Shown: one piece after another, positions 7,770 through 16,764 of the stretch
How the letters are laid out: each line of letters starts with the position of its first letter
How positions within the stretch are numbered: position 1 is the first letter of the stretch
IMG/VR virus record: IMGVR_UViG_3300038701_000369
Span: 1 to 41,157 of that record
Length of the DNA stretch: 41,157 bases
From: a virus
Strand: one strand, 5' to 3'
Position numbers and translations under genes: made by a program
The notes under the pieces: generated by a model
What the model was told of the DNA's origin: nothing
Database searches by the model: none
What the model saw: only the letters and a program-made list of their open reading frames with translations

Positions 7770-8372
7770 ATGGCTATCTTGTTGGTAAAGGTTTCGGATT
7801 CTTCTGTTGAAGACTCTCCCAATAAATGGAGAGCGGGGGAGATTGTAACAATACTGGAAGATGGCCATGTATTTGGGAGTAAAGAGGTACCTTCAGCAGG
7901 CAACTTTTATCATGTACATGTTACTGATAGAACCAAAGCGCAGTTGGAAGACTACATAGAGAGGTGGCAGCACAGACCAACCTTGTCGGTGGTTGCTAGC
8001 CAGCCTCCTAATTACCGCATACGTATGGAATCAAACCGCGCAAGTGTTTCCGGTATGGGAGAGATCCTTAGACCGGAGATTGAAGCAATGCTGACAGAGT
8101 TGGGAGAAATGATCGGAGGTTCTGCTGAATACCATGATCGTGGTAGAAGCGGAAATACAGTCTGGTTTGAATTTAATGTCCTCGGTGTAGACCCAGATGA
8201 ACGCAGCGTGGCAAGAGACTTTGTGAAAGATGCGGTGAGCAATCTAAGCATCCGGCGTCGTCGATGGTACATCAACAGCGCAGGTATGACTTTCTTAGCC
8301 AATAATAACGGAAGTGTTTCAGGGACAGCTACCCAGATTCAGAACTATCTTCAGGATAGACTTATGGAATAA
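7770..8372 (+). CDS. Unknown virion-module protein
   Basis: A 200-residue protein, not recognised. Residues 1-60 look like a small beta-rich domain with a DGHVFGSKEVP turn. Residues 90-175 form a second domain with an RRRRWYINSAGM segment, and the C-terminus is helical (ATQIQNYLQDRLME). It lies between a head protein and the large fibre gene with only 2-9 bases on each side, so a role in head or tail assembly is likely. It is noticeably AT-richer than the capsid gene. Confidence 0.55.
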   Translation: MAILLVKVSDSSVEDSPNKWRAGEIVTILEDGHVFGSKEVPSAGNFYHVHVTDRTKAQLEDYIERWQHRPTLSVVASQPPNYRIRMESNRASVSGMGEILRPEIEAMLTELGEMIGGSAEYHDRGRSGNTVWFEFNVLGVDPDERSVARDFVKDAVSNLSIRRRRWYINSAGMTFLANNNGSVSGTATQIQNYLQDRLME

Positions 8373-8374
8373 TT

Positions 8375-10789
8375 ATGGCTACTACAGTTACAGTAACGGT
8401 TCAAGCTACTGGTGGTGACTATACTACTATTCAGGCTGCTGAATCTGGAGAACAAAAGAACCTCGTTACTGCTGACGAGATTCTCGTCATCGACATCGAA
8501 GCGGGTACCTACAACGAGTCTGTTGATGTAGGTGGCTGGACTACTGACTCTACCCGTTATGTAAGATTCAAAGCCCAGACTGGAGATGAGCACGGCGGGG
8601 TTCAAGGTGCTGGTGTAAAGATCGCCAGCAGCGTTAGTTTTAACTTCCCACTTGACTGTTCGCAAGACTACACCCAATTCTTTGACCTTGAGTTTGAGCA
8701 GACAAACGGAAGCAACGCCGCTTTTCATTGCATCTCCTGCACAGGGGTGCGTGGCGAGCGATTGATAGCGGATAGCAACGGTTCTAACTGCTTCGACATG
8801 CGGAACGCCAGCACGTCTAGCCCACACACCCTAATCAACTGCCTGGCTATAGGCGCGAACAAGGGCTTTGATCTCGCCAACGGAAGCTCAAATAACTGGT
8901 ATAACTGCACCTCCATAGACGCAACCACCGTAGGGTTCCAGTGCCAAGCGTTCAGTACAATGAACGTACTGGTCCAGAACTGCGTTACCTACACCGCTGT
9001 AGGTGATGGATTTTATACCGGAGCAAAAACAGATTCAGCAAGCGACTACAACGCTGCTCATGACACACGTGCCCCCGGCGCAAACTCAGTAGACAACATC
9101 ACCAGCGCAGCCTTTGAGGACTACGCTGGCGGCGACTACGCCCCTGCGGATAGCGGTGTGTTGGACGGGGCTGGTACAGATCTCTCCGGTATTTTTACGG
9201 ATGACATTACTGGTACCACACGAAGCACTTGGGACATAGGTGCATTCATAACCGCTTCTACTGGTGCTACTTTAGTAAGTGTACCACAAACTACAGAGAC
9301 AGACACAGCACAAAGTATATCACCTACAGTAGGGGCTATTAGTGAGGCTGTAGGTCAATCATCAGAGACAGACACAGCACAATCCATATCTCCATCTGTT
9401 GGTGCAGTGTCTGTTGAAATAGGTCAAGCAACTGAAACTGACTCTGCGTTTAGTGTTCTTGGTTCTTTCTCTTCTCAGGTTGAAGCCTTAGATCCTTGGT
9501 TGTACTGGAAGATTGATGAAGCCAGTGGTGCGCTACAAGATAGTACTGCTAACAATAACGATTCTGTAGCCCAATCTATATCGACGTATCAAGACACTAA
9601 CATTGTTGATGAAGCTGGTGCTGCTACATTTAACGGTGCTTCTGATTACGCTAAAGATACTGCGGCTACTGGATATGTAGCTGATGGGGTAATGAGTGCA
9701 GTTGTAGCTATGCGCTACAACGATACGCTCCCAGCTTCTGGAACAATATTCCATGTAGGTGATTTTGGAAACGGATCAAACAGAGGTTTTAGGTTTTACT
9801 TTGTAAGTGGCGTCTTAAGGATTCAGGGATGGGCTTCTAGTAATTACCGAACGGTAGACCTGACTTGGCAACCAACTATAGGGGCAAACCACCTAGTAGG
9901 TATCGTCCTTACAACAACTGATCTTAAACTTTATGTTGACGGTGTACTAGAAGATACTACAGCGCACTCATGGACTTACAACAATAACACCTCTAGTCCT
10001 CCAGTAACTCTAGGATCGGCCCAGTCCTCTGGAGAGTCTGACTTCTTGGAAGCGGACCTCGGGCACTTTGCTCTGTTTAATCAAGAGTTGTCTGCTGCCA
10101 ATATGTCAGACTTGGCAGAATATTTGTTGGTGTCTTCGGTAAATGCTACCGTAGGACAAGCTACAGAGACAGACCTAGCTCAGTCGTTTACCGTTTCTGT
10201 TGGAGCGGTTAGTGTTGAAGCTGGATTAGCTAGTGAAGCAGATACTGCCCAATCTATAACAGCAACCTTTGGCGGTAATTCGGTTTCTGTTGGTCAAGTA
10301 ACAGAGACGGATACTTCTCAAAGTATATCCCCTTCTCTAGGGGCAGTAAGTGTATCTCTTGGTTTAGTTACAGAGACAGATACAGCTTTTGAAATATCAG
10401 CTAGTATTGCTGGAACTGAGCTAGGACTACCAACCGAGACAGACGAAGCGTTTTCTATAACGCCTTCTCTTGCGGGAGAAGCTGTTCAAGTTGAGACAGC
10501 GTATGAGGTAGACTTTGCAATAGAGGTCTCGGTTCTTGGTGGAAGCAATACAACTATCAAGCTTCCTGTCAACAGGAAGACTAACGCTGAACCCGGAGAG
10601 TGCTGGGTTACCCATCCAGGTGACGTAGAAAATTACTCAGGGTTTGTGGAGTGGGCAGTGCTGACAGAAGAGTACGCAATTATGCGTCTTGGTGGTCTCT
10701 ATGATGGAAGGAACCTTTCTAAGAGTGACCCAGCAGTTGCAGGACAATTCTGGAATGACGATGGAATACTAAAAGTGAGTAACGGATAA
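8375..10789 (+). CDS. Large fibre/appendage protein: beta-helix, repeats, LamG-like domain
   Basis: An 804-residue adhesin-like structural protein. Residues 1-295 resemble a right-handed beta-helix (GGDYTTIQAAESG, then IEAGTYNESV and many Asn/Ser turns). Residues 300-368 hold about three copies of a 23-residue repeat with core ETDTAQSISPSVGAVSV. Residues 369-585 form a concanavalin/LamG-like domain (LDPWLYWKIDEASG, GGAATFNG-type AATFNGASDYA, LKLYVDGVLEDT, LGHFALFNQELS). Residues 588-718 resume the 21-23-residue repeats, about six units. The last 85 residues end in DPAVAGQFWNDDGILKVS, a module also present at the end of the protein at 12103-12345. Inferred role: receptor or surface-polysaccharide binding. 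Base composition shifts from GC-richer to AT-richer near 9255, suggesting mosaic origin. Confidence 0.7.
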   Translation: MATTVTVTVQATGGDYTTIQAAESGEQKNLVTADEILVIDIEAGTYNESVDVGGWTTDSTRYVRFKAQTGDEHGGVQGAGVKIASSVSFNFPLDCSQDYTQFFDLEFEQTNGSNAAFHCISCTGVRGERLIADSNGSNCFDMRNASTSSPHTLINCLAIGANKGFDLANGSSNNWYNCTSIDATTVGFQCQAFSTMNVLVQNCVTYTAVGDGFYTGAKTDSASDYNAAHDTRAPGANSVDNITSAAFEDYAGGDYAPADSGVLDGAGTDLSGIFTDDITGTTRSTWDIGAFITASTGATLVSVPQTTETDTAQSISPTVGAISEAVGQSSETDTAQSISPSVGAVSVEIGQATETDSAFSVLGSFSSQVEALDPWLYWKIDEASGALQDSTANNNDSVAQSISTYQDTNIVDEAGAATFNGASDYAKDTAATGYVADGVMSAVVAMRYNDTLPASGTIFHVGDFGNGSNRGFRFYFVSGVLRIQGWASSNYRTVDLTWQPTIGANHLVGIVLTTTDLKLYVDGVLEDTTAHSWTYNNNTSSPPVTLGSAQSSGESDFLEADLGHFALFNQELSAANMSDLAEYLLVSSVNATVGQATETDLAQSFTVSVGAVSVEAGLASEADTAQSITATFGGNSVSVGQVTETDTSQSISPSLGAVSVSLGLVTETDTAFEISASIAGTELGLPTETDEAFSITPSLAGEAVQVETAYEVDFAIEVSVLGGSNTTIKLPVNRKTNAEPGECWVTHPGDVENYSGFVEWAVLTEEYAIMRLGGLYDGRNLSKSDPAVAGQFWNDDGILKVSNG

Positions 10790-12099
10790 TGGCACAGAGC
10801 GGAAACTACACACCTATCAAGACTTACAGTAGTGAAACAGCCTCTGCTGAGCCTGCGGCTGTTAACCTAGAAGTAGGTGAACTTGCAGTTAACATTCCTG
10901 ACCAAAAGATTTTCACTAAAAATTCTAGTGAAGAGATTGTTACTCTTTCCGGTAACAGGACTGTTGATTATGATGTAACCTACAACGGGGATATCACTAA
11001 CAACGGAGATGTCGTCAACAACGGTACAACTTCTATGAACGGAGATGTACTTGTTGATGGCAACACGCTAGAAACCTACATACAGACTACAGTAAACACT
11101 GGCTCTGCTCCAGGAAGTGATGGAAAACATCGCTACTGGCGCATAGGTTTTGGGGTAGAAGCTGGAGATACGTCCGCAGAAATTAGTGACGGTACTCTCT
11201 GGACCGGTGGCAAAGGTTTTGAAAATGGTCGTAGGTGGAACAAAGGTGTCCCGATAGATATCTCTGGAGTAACTTGGGGTAACTTTTTGGTTGGTCAAGG
11301 AGACACAACGCCCACTGCTAACGCTTGGGAGAGGTTCTTTACCGGAGAAATAGACTCTGTAATCTTAGGTTATACTGGGTCTTCTACTACCGCTTCTAGG
11401 TCAGGTGTTGAGCTTGACTTTGGAGAAGGTAACGAAGTATTCCTCAGTGGTTTAGATATTAATGGTAGAGTAGCCGGGGTTGTTGAAACAGTAGATATTG
11501 TGGAGTTTTCTTATTCGGACAATGGCTCCGATTGGACAGTTGCTTCAACAGTTTCTGGTATCAGGGCATCGACAGGTGCAGACGTAGACCCGTCCATTGA
11601 CCTACCTCACATAGGAAACATTGGGGACACTACCCCTAACACTTTGTTTGATGAAAGCAAAGCTACTATTCCTTACTTGGACACAAGTGGTGGTGGTGGT
11701 GGAACAGACTACTGGACCTTTGACTACACCATTAAGAACAATGAAAACTGGACAGCCCAAGCGGGATACTACTACTTCGTTGAAGGTAATAACCTAGACC
11801 CTTGTACAGTTACTCTCCCTTCCTCTCCTGCTACCGGAACTAGGGTAGGATTCTGTTTGGCTAACCACGGTTCTGCCATCTCTAGTGCAGACTCTGGTCC
11901 GGGTGGAGTCAACTCTGCTACATGCGAGGTTACGATTCAAGATAGTGGGACTAACGTAGTGACTGGACTTGGAGATGTAACTGGTATCACAAAACCCACC
12001 AGTTTCTTATACGGTAGCGCAGTTGCAGCAGTAGAACTAATTTATATTAATGGCGACTGGCAGATTATGAACATCATTACCTACACGTTTGTGGAGTAA
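10789..12099 (+). CDS. Tail fibre-like protein
   Basis: A 436-residue protein with an N-terminal module NLEVGELAVNIPDQKIFTKN (about residues 26-45), characteristic of phage fibre or appendage proteins and shared with the protein at 12103-12345. Then come Asn/Gly-rich beta repeats (NGDITNNGDVVNNG), a carbohydrate-binding-like beta domain (about 110-270), a GGGGG linker near residue 304 and a C-terminal beta domain. No enzymatic motif is seen. The ATG overlaps the previous stop. Likely displayed on the virion, but which appendage is unknown. Confidence 0.65.
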   Translation: MAQSGNYTPIKTYSSETASAEPAAVNLEVGELAVNIPDQKIFTKNSSEEIVTLSGNRTVDYDVTYNGDITNNGDVVNNGTTSMNGDVLVDGNTLETYIQTTVNTGSAPGSDGKHRYWRIGFGVEAGDTSAEISDGTLWTGGKGFENGRRWNKGVPIDISGVTWGNFLVGQGDTTPTANAWERFFTGEIDSVILGYTGSSTTASRSGVELDFGEGNEVFLSGLDINGRVAGVVETVDIVEFSYSDNGSDWTVASTVSGIRASTGADVDPSIDLPHIGNIGDTTPNTLFDESKATIPYLDTSGGGGGTDYWTFDYTIKNNENWTAQAGYYYFVEGNNLDPCTVTLPSSPATGTRVGFCLANHGSAISSADSGPGGVNSATCEVTIQDSGTNVVTGLGDVTGITKPTSFLYGSAVAAVELIYINGDWQIMNIITYTFVE

Positions 12100-12102
12100 T
12101 AC

Positions 12103-12345
12103 ATGCCTACAACTATTAAATTAAAAAGAAGTTTTACTTCTGGAAATGAACCTGCCCCTGGAGATCTGGAGGTAGGGGAAGTGGCAATGAATCCTACCGA
12201 TGGGAAGGTATGGACTAAGAATTCAGCAGGAGATATCGTTCTCCTCGGTGGGTTGCAAGACGGTGCTGACCTACCCACAGCAGATCCAGTAGTAGTGGGT
12301 AGGTTGTGGAACGACAACGGAACCGTCAAGGTGAGTACAGGATAA
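12103..12345 (+). CDS. Small two-module fibre-associated protein
   Basis: An 80-residue protein made of two recognisable pieces. The N-terminal half (LEVGEVAMNPTDGKVWTKNS) matches the start module of the fibre protein upstream. The C-terminal 30 residues (ADPVVVGRLWNDNGTVKVS) match the last module of the 804-residue protein. It has no other domain. It may be a linker or cap, or a remnant of a fibre whose middle was lost. ORF integrity and tight spacing (3 and 4 bases) argue that it is expressed. Confidence 0.65.
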   Translation: MPTTIKLKRSFTSGNEPAPGDLEVGEVAMNPTDGKVWTKNSAGDIVLLGGLQDGADLPTADPVVVGRLWNDNGTVKVSTG

Positions 12346-12349
12346 TACT

Positions 12350-13474
12350 ATGAGCTTTAGACCCGGTATAACAGACCCGTCTAGCCCCTACTGGAATGGT
12401 GGGTTCACATCGCCTGCGGATAATGCTCTAGCTCAGTTCGAGCAGCTGTTGGCTGGATGGACAGGACTATACAACGACGGCAACGTAACGCAGGAACAAC
12501 TTCAAGATGGAGTGTCGGACTCGATTGTAGGCGGACTCTTCGGTGACGTTCTGGGAGATGCGACAGGTAACATTGTTCCTGAACCAGACCCTTCACCTAA
12601 CGCACCTTCACCTCAACCTACAACGCAACCGGCAGATATCTCTGATATTCTCGGAGACATACAGATACAGTATCCTAATTTTGAGCTGCCCGACATGGGC
12701 GGTGGTGGTGGGCAGACAGCCCAAGCAGGACAAGACGAAGCACAAGACGCAGTACCGGAACCCCCGTCTGACCAGCAAGCCAACAACCAAGGAGGTGATC
12801 CATCTGCTGGCGCTCCCCCGTCAGCCGTATACGTCCCTGAAGAGGGTGTGTACGTAGAACCTAATCACGCGCCACGAGACGACATGGTGTGGGTTCATCA
12901 GAACCCCGACGGGACCTGGGTCGCTGGGAACGAGATGGGCGAAGTGTGGGAGACGGCCCCTCCGGGAGATGAAGATCTTCTGGCGGATTCGACAACCGGA
13001 CTAGAAGCAGAGGATATAACGGATATAGTTTATCAAGGACCTAACGGTACCAACACTGGAGGTAGCGTAACCATTAACTCTCCGGTCCCACAGACCGGTC
13101 AAGGAAGCGGCCAAACTGGTGGACAAACTGGTGGACAAGGAACCACTACAGGTGGGTCAGGTTCAGGTGGAACTACAGTTGGCTCTTCAGGTGGACAGCC
13201 AAGCACAGGTAATCAGAATACAGGCGGGACAGGTGGAGGAACTGGTACAGGAAATGGCACCGGAGATGGAGCAGGTGACGGCTCAGGTGATGGAGATGGT
13301 GACGGAGATGGTGATGGATCGGGAAGCAATCCGTTCACGCCAGCAGGTTCTCTCGTCGCTGGAGCAGGAGGCTCAACTAATGAGTTGTATCCCTACTCTC
13401 AGATAGCACCTAGCCAGGCCGCCTCATTGCAAGGTCTCATTGACTACGTAGCAGCCCTTAGGAGCGGACGATGA
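12350..13474 (+). CDS. Low-complexity, mostly disordered virion-module protein
   Basis: A 374-residue acidic protein with little order. A short N-terminal helix region (ADNALAQFEQLLAGW) is followed by Pro/Gln-rich sequence, then a small folded-looking part (about 160-235, with DMVWVHQNPDGTWVAGNEMG, a WW-like or beta-meander pattern). A Gly/Thr/Gln tract and a Gly-Asp dipeptide run come next (encoded by a near 6-base repeat at about 13290-13320), then a helical C-terminus. No family is recognised. Its stop overlaps the adaptor gene by 4 bases. It could be a flexible tail component or assembly factor. Confidence 0.55.
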   Translation: MSFRPGITDPSSPYWNGGFTSPADNALAQFEQLLAGWTGLYNDGNVTQEQLQDGVSDSIVGGLFGDVLGDATGNIVPEPDPSPNAPSPQPTTQPADISDILGDIQIQYPNFELPDMGGGGGQTAQAGQDEAQDAVPEPPSDQQANNQGGDPSAGAPPSAVYVPEEGVYVEPNHAPRDDMVWVHQNPDGTWVAGNEMGEVWETAPPGDEDLLADSTTGLEAEDITDIVYQGPNGTNTGGSVTINSPVPQTGQGSGQTGGQTGGQGTTTGGSGSGGTTVGSSGGQPSTGNQNTGGTGGGTGTGNGTGDGAGDGSGDGDGDGDGDGSGSNPFTPAGSLVAGAGGSTNELYPYSQIAPSQAASLQGLIDYVAALRSGR

Positions 13475-14118
13475 ATTATCTTGAAGTAGTAAACAGCGTC
13501 CTGCGTAGAATGCGTCAGAGCGAAGTCTCGTCTCTGTATGAGAACAAGCAAAGTGCTGTCATCGCTGAGTTTGTCAATGATGCAAAGCGAGAAGTAGAAG
13601 ACGCACATGACTGGTCAGCTTATAGAACTGATCTGAATATTGTTACTGCTGCTGGTGTGAACACTTACGATATTAACGGTAGTCAAAACAGGGCTACGGT
13701 AATTGATGTACGTGACATCACCAATAGCGCCATGCTTTCTCGCGTATCAAACGAGTACATTCGTAGGCAAGACTTGGTTAGCTCTCCCGGTACTACCCGT
13801 CCCAGCTATTGGGCATTGCAGGGTGTAGGTACAGACGGGGACACACAGATTAAGTTCTGGCCCACACCGGATGCAATATATAACCTGAAGGTGCACTGTG
13901 TCCTCCGGCCTGATGAACTAGTAGCTGAAGGTGACGAGATCACGATCCCGAGCAAGCCAGTTGTCCTCCTGACTTGGGCACTAGCTTCACAGGAACGTGG
14001 AGATGTAGATGCAGGTGACTTGCAGAGTCTGTTCCAGCTAGCGAAGAACGCACTGGCTGATGCTGTGATGTACGACGTAGCGAAGAACCCTGAAGAACAA
14101 ATCTGGTACCCTGTATGA
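13471..14118 (+). CDS. Head-to-tail adaptor (T7 gp11/P22 gp4-like tail tubular protein A)
   Basis: A 215-residue protein. The start NYLEVVNSVLRRMRQSEV and the EFVNDAKREVEDAHDWSA segment at about 35-50 are hallmark features of podovirus adaptor proteins. A beta-rich middle (QIKFWPTPDAIYNLKVHCV) and helical end (LFQLAKNALADAV) follow. This protein forms the ring between portal and nozzle. The stop overlaps the nozzle gene by 4 bases, matching the conserved adaptor-nozzle gene order in short-tailed phages. Confidence 0.82.
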   Translation: MNYLEVVNSVLRRMRQSEVSSLYENKQSAVIAEFVNDAKREVEDAHDWSAYRTDLNIVTAAGVNTYDINGSQNRATVIDVRDITNSAMLSRVSNEYIRRQDLVSSPGTTRPSYWALQGVGTDGDTQIKFWPTPDAIYNLKVHCVLRPDELVAEGDEITIPSKPVVLLTWALASQERGDVDAGDLQSLFQLAKNALADAVMYDVAKNPEEQIWYPV

Positions 14119-15701
14119 AACAAGCGAACATCCAAGTAAGCTCCCCAGGCTTTCTGGGGCTGAACAGCGAGCAGTCCCCGGTTTCCTTGGAGCCGGGTTG
14201 GTGTTCTGTCGCTGATAATTGCATCATCGACAACAATGGTAGGGTAGGATCTCGTAAGGGTTATCGTATTCTCACAGCTGATAACACAGACTTAGGCAGT
14301 GAGAAGATAACTCAGATCCATGAAGCTAACTATGCTGATGGTACTACTCTGAGATTTGCTACAGGTAATGGTAAGTTCTTTACATTCGATGTTGCTGGTG
14401 TACTGACGGAGATCACATCCGGTACTCCTAGTGGAGATGATTGGCAGATTGTAACACTGAATGATGACACGTTCTTCTTTCAGAGAGGAGAGGTCCCCCG
14501 TGTATACGACAAGTCAGCCGGTACGTTCGGCCTTATCACAGCACACACTGACTATGACGGAACTGCACCACAGGCTGACTGTGCTGTGGCAGCGTATGGT
14601 CGCCTTTGGGCTGGCGGTATAAGTGGTAGCAGGGCACTACTGGAGTGGTCTGACCTTTTGATAGGAGCAGACTGGGTAGGCTCAGGTGCGCCCGGTAGTT
14701 CTGCTGGGGAGCTTGACCTTACAAGGCTCTGGCCAACAGGTAACGACGAGATCACAGCAGTAGCTGCACACAACCAAAAGCTCATTGTCTTCGGTAAGCG
14801 TAACATCCTTGTGTTCGGCTCTTCCGCTACAGATGGTAGGCTTGCAGACCCAGCTAACGATCTATTCCTAGAGGACACAATCGTTGATGTAGGCTGTGTA
14901 GGCAAACACGCATGGGTTGTGGTAGGAGAGGACATCTGGTTCATCGACTACTCTGGTCTTCGTAGCCTTGGTCGTACTATCCAAGAGAAGTCCCTACCTA
15001 TGGGACTGATCTCTCGAAACGTAAACACACAGTTCCGCAACCAAGTGCGTACTGTTGATGATGATGCCCGACTGGTGTACTCACCCGAAGAGGGATTCGT
15101 CCTTGCTATCTTTGAATCGCAGCCCCTTACTTGGGTGTTCGATGTCAAGCAAAGGCTACAAGACGGCTCTGCTCGTGTGACTCACTGGACTAACTTAGAC
15201 TTCCAATGTGCATACAGGGCAGTAGACGGTACGCTTTGGTTCGGAAACAATGACGGAATTAACCGATACACTGGGTTCATAGACGGAGCTTCCTCTACTG
15301 GGACAGGGGGTACATCGTATCGCTTCAGGTACTACATGCATCCTCAGACCTTTGGTGAACCAGCCAATCTTAAGATCCCCAAAGAAGTTGACTTCATTAT
15401 CGCGGGTGGACTGGGACAAGACGCAGTGTGTTACTGGGGCTTTGGTTACGGTTACCTGTTCGAGAGACAACCGTTTGTACTGAACTCTGTAACACCTGAC
15501 TTCTATAACATTGATGAGTACAACATCACTGATGAAGCAGACCCAACAGAGTACGGTTCGGGTTCCACTATTGGAGCGTATGAAATCCCCTTGAATGGAT
15601 CAGGTACTGGGGTGGTGATTGGACTGGAGGCGGATGTGTTGGGACAACAGCTTAGCCTTCAAGAGATAAACCTTCAAACTAAAATGGGAAGAATGACATA
15701 A
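14115..15701 (+). CDS. Tail nozzle protein (T7 gp12/P22 gp10-like tail tubular protein B)
   Basis: A 528-residue beta-rich protein. The beginning, with SSPGFLGLNSEQSPVSLEPG and then CIIDNNGRVGSRKGYR, is the standard opening of tail nozzle/stabilisation proteins. Beta-propeller-like repeats with Trp and Gly turns follow (AVAAYGRLWAGG, AAHNQKLIVFGKRNILVFG, DIWFIDYSGLRSLG). It should assemble as a hexamer under the adaptor and form the channel tip to which fibres bind. Start and stop overlap both neighbours. Confidence 0.82.
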   Translation: MKQANIQVSSPGFLGLNSEQSPVSLEPGWCSVADNCIIDNNGRVGSRKGYRILTADNTDLGSEKITQIHEANYADGTTLRFATGNGKFFTFDVAGVLTEITSGTPSGDDWQIVTLNDDTFFFQRGEVPRVYDKSAGTFGLITAHTDYDGTAPQADCAVAAYGRLWAGGISGSRALLEWSDLLIGADWVGSGAPGSSAGELDLTRLWPTGNDEITAVAAHNQKLIVFGKRNILVFGSSATDGRLADPANDLFLEDTIVDVGCVGKHAWVVVGEDIWFIDYSGLRSLGRTIQEKSLPMGLISRNVNTQFRNQVRTVDDDARLVYSPEEGFVLAIFESQPLTWVFDVKQRLQDGSARVTHWTNLDFQCAYRAVDGTLWFGNNDGINRYTGFIDGASSTGTGGTSYRFRYYMHPQTFGEPANLKIPKEVDFIIAGGLGQDAVCYWGFGYGYLFERQPFVLNSVTPDFYNIDEYNITDEADPTEYGSGSTIGAYEIPLNGSGTGVVIGLEADVLGQQLSLQEINLQTKMGRMT

Positions 15702-15937
15702 TGGCAGACTATACTAAAGCAACAGACTTTGCTTCTAAGGATGGTCTCGTATCCGGTAACCCTCTGAAGGTGGTCAAAGGTGTTGAACTCGACGCAGAGT
15801 TCGAAGCTATTGAAACGGCTATCGAGACTAAGGCCGACATACACAATGAGACGCATACAGGTGACCACACATTTACAGGCAATGTCAGTGTCACTGGTAC
15901 CTTGACTGCCGGTCTTATTGACGGGGGTACGTTTTAA
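15701..15937 (+). CDS. Short fibre-attachment-like protein
   Basis: A 78-residue protein with the sequence type DFASKDGLVSGNPLKVVKG followed by ELDAEFEAIETAIETKAD. It recurs at the start of tail fibre or neck proteins and as a free small protein in T7-like and related phages. It ends in a short Thr/Gly beta stretch (HTFTGNVSVTGTLTAG). It is therefore either an autonomous small virion protein or an N-terminal anchor stub without its fibre shaft. One-base overlaps on both sides show it is part of the coupled series. Confidence 0.65.
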   Translation: MADYTKATDFASKDGLVSGNPLKVVKGVELDAEFEAIETAIETKADIHNETHTGDHTFTGNVSVTGTLTAGLIDGGTF

Positions 15938-16755
15938 TGGCTAATTGGACACAGGCTGTCCTTAGCGGTATCGGGCTGTATGACCAGCTTGACCGCTATG
16001 ATGACACTAATCAATACATTCAAGATGAGCTTACTGACGCTAGGACACGAGCAGTAGAGGGCAGTGAGTTCACTCCCTTTACTGTGACCAGTCGTGGCGG
16101 TACGGCAAGTGCAGGTCCAGGGGGTAGTATCAACTACCAAATGGACCCAGCTACTCAAGCTCAGATGGATGCACGTAATGCTCAGTCTAATACGTTCTAC
16201 AACAGGGCGTCCTCTGATATGGGACAGAACACACAGGATGTGTTCCAAGCTATGCGAGCTATGCAGATGCCTGGTGAACAACGTGCTCAGACTGAACTTG
16301 AGCAACGTCTGTTCGCTCAGGGCAGGGGTGGAATGACTACCAACCAATACGGTGGGTCACCTGAACAGCTGGCTATGCATAAGGCTATCGGTGAGAACCG
16401 TAACGCTGCGGCAGTAGCTGCTATTGAACAGGGCCGGATGCAGCAAGCACAGGATGCTGCTCTTGGTGGTCAATTCCAGACCGCAGAGTACCTGCCTCAG
16501 GCACAGCTGATGAATACGATGAACCAAGGATTGCAGACTTCACAGATCAATCAAGCAGGTCAGCTGGCTGGTGTGAATTACGACTCTAACCTACGCCTTG
16601 GACAGATCCAAGCACAGGTTAACTCAGAACAGACACGAGCAGGACTGATGCAACAGTTGTTCAACACGATTGGTGGGACAGCAGCAGCTAATAACTTTGA
16701 TCCAATCGGTGACATAGGCGGGGCATTCGGACGTTGGTTCGGTGGACTGTTCTAA
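15937..16755 (+). CDS. Internal virion (ejection) protein, first of three
   Basis: A 272-residue protein. It is Gln/Ala/Met-rich and helical from about residue 70 to 245 (RAMQMPGEQRAQTELEQRL, then EQGRMQQAQDAALGGQ), with a glycine-rich C-terminal end (DIGGAFGRWFGGLF) that could insert in a membrane. Three consecutive proteins of rising length after the nozzle gene follow the arrangement of T7 gp14-15-16 and P22 gp7-20-16, which are ejected to form a conduit across the cell envelope. The assignment is based on order and composition. Confidence 0.65.
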   Translation: MANWTQAVLSGIGLYDQLDRYDDTNQYIQDELTDARTRAVEGSEFTPFTVTSRGGTASAGPGGSINYQMDPATQAQMDARNAQSNTFYNRASSDMGQNTQDVFQAMRAMQMPGEQRAQTELEQRLFAQGRGGMTTNQYGGSPEQLAMHKAIGENRNAAAVAAIEQGRMQQAQDAALGGQFQTAEYLPQAQLMNTMNQGLQTSQINQAGQLAGVNYDSNLRLGQIQAQVNSEQTRAGLMQQLFNTIGGTAAANNFDPIGDIGGAFGRWFGGLF

Positions 16756-16764
16756 GGAGACATC

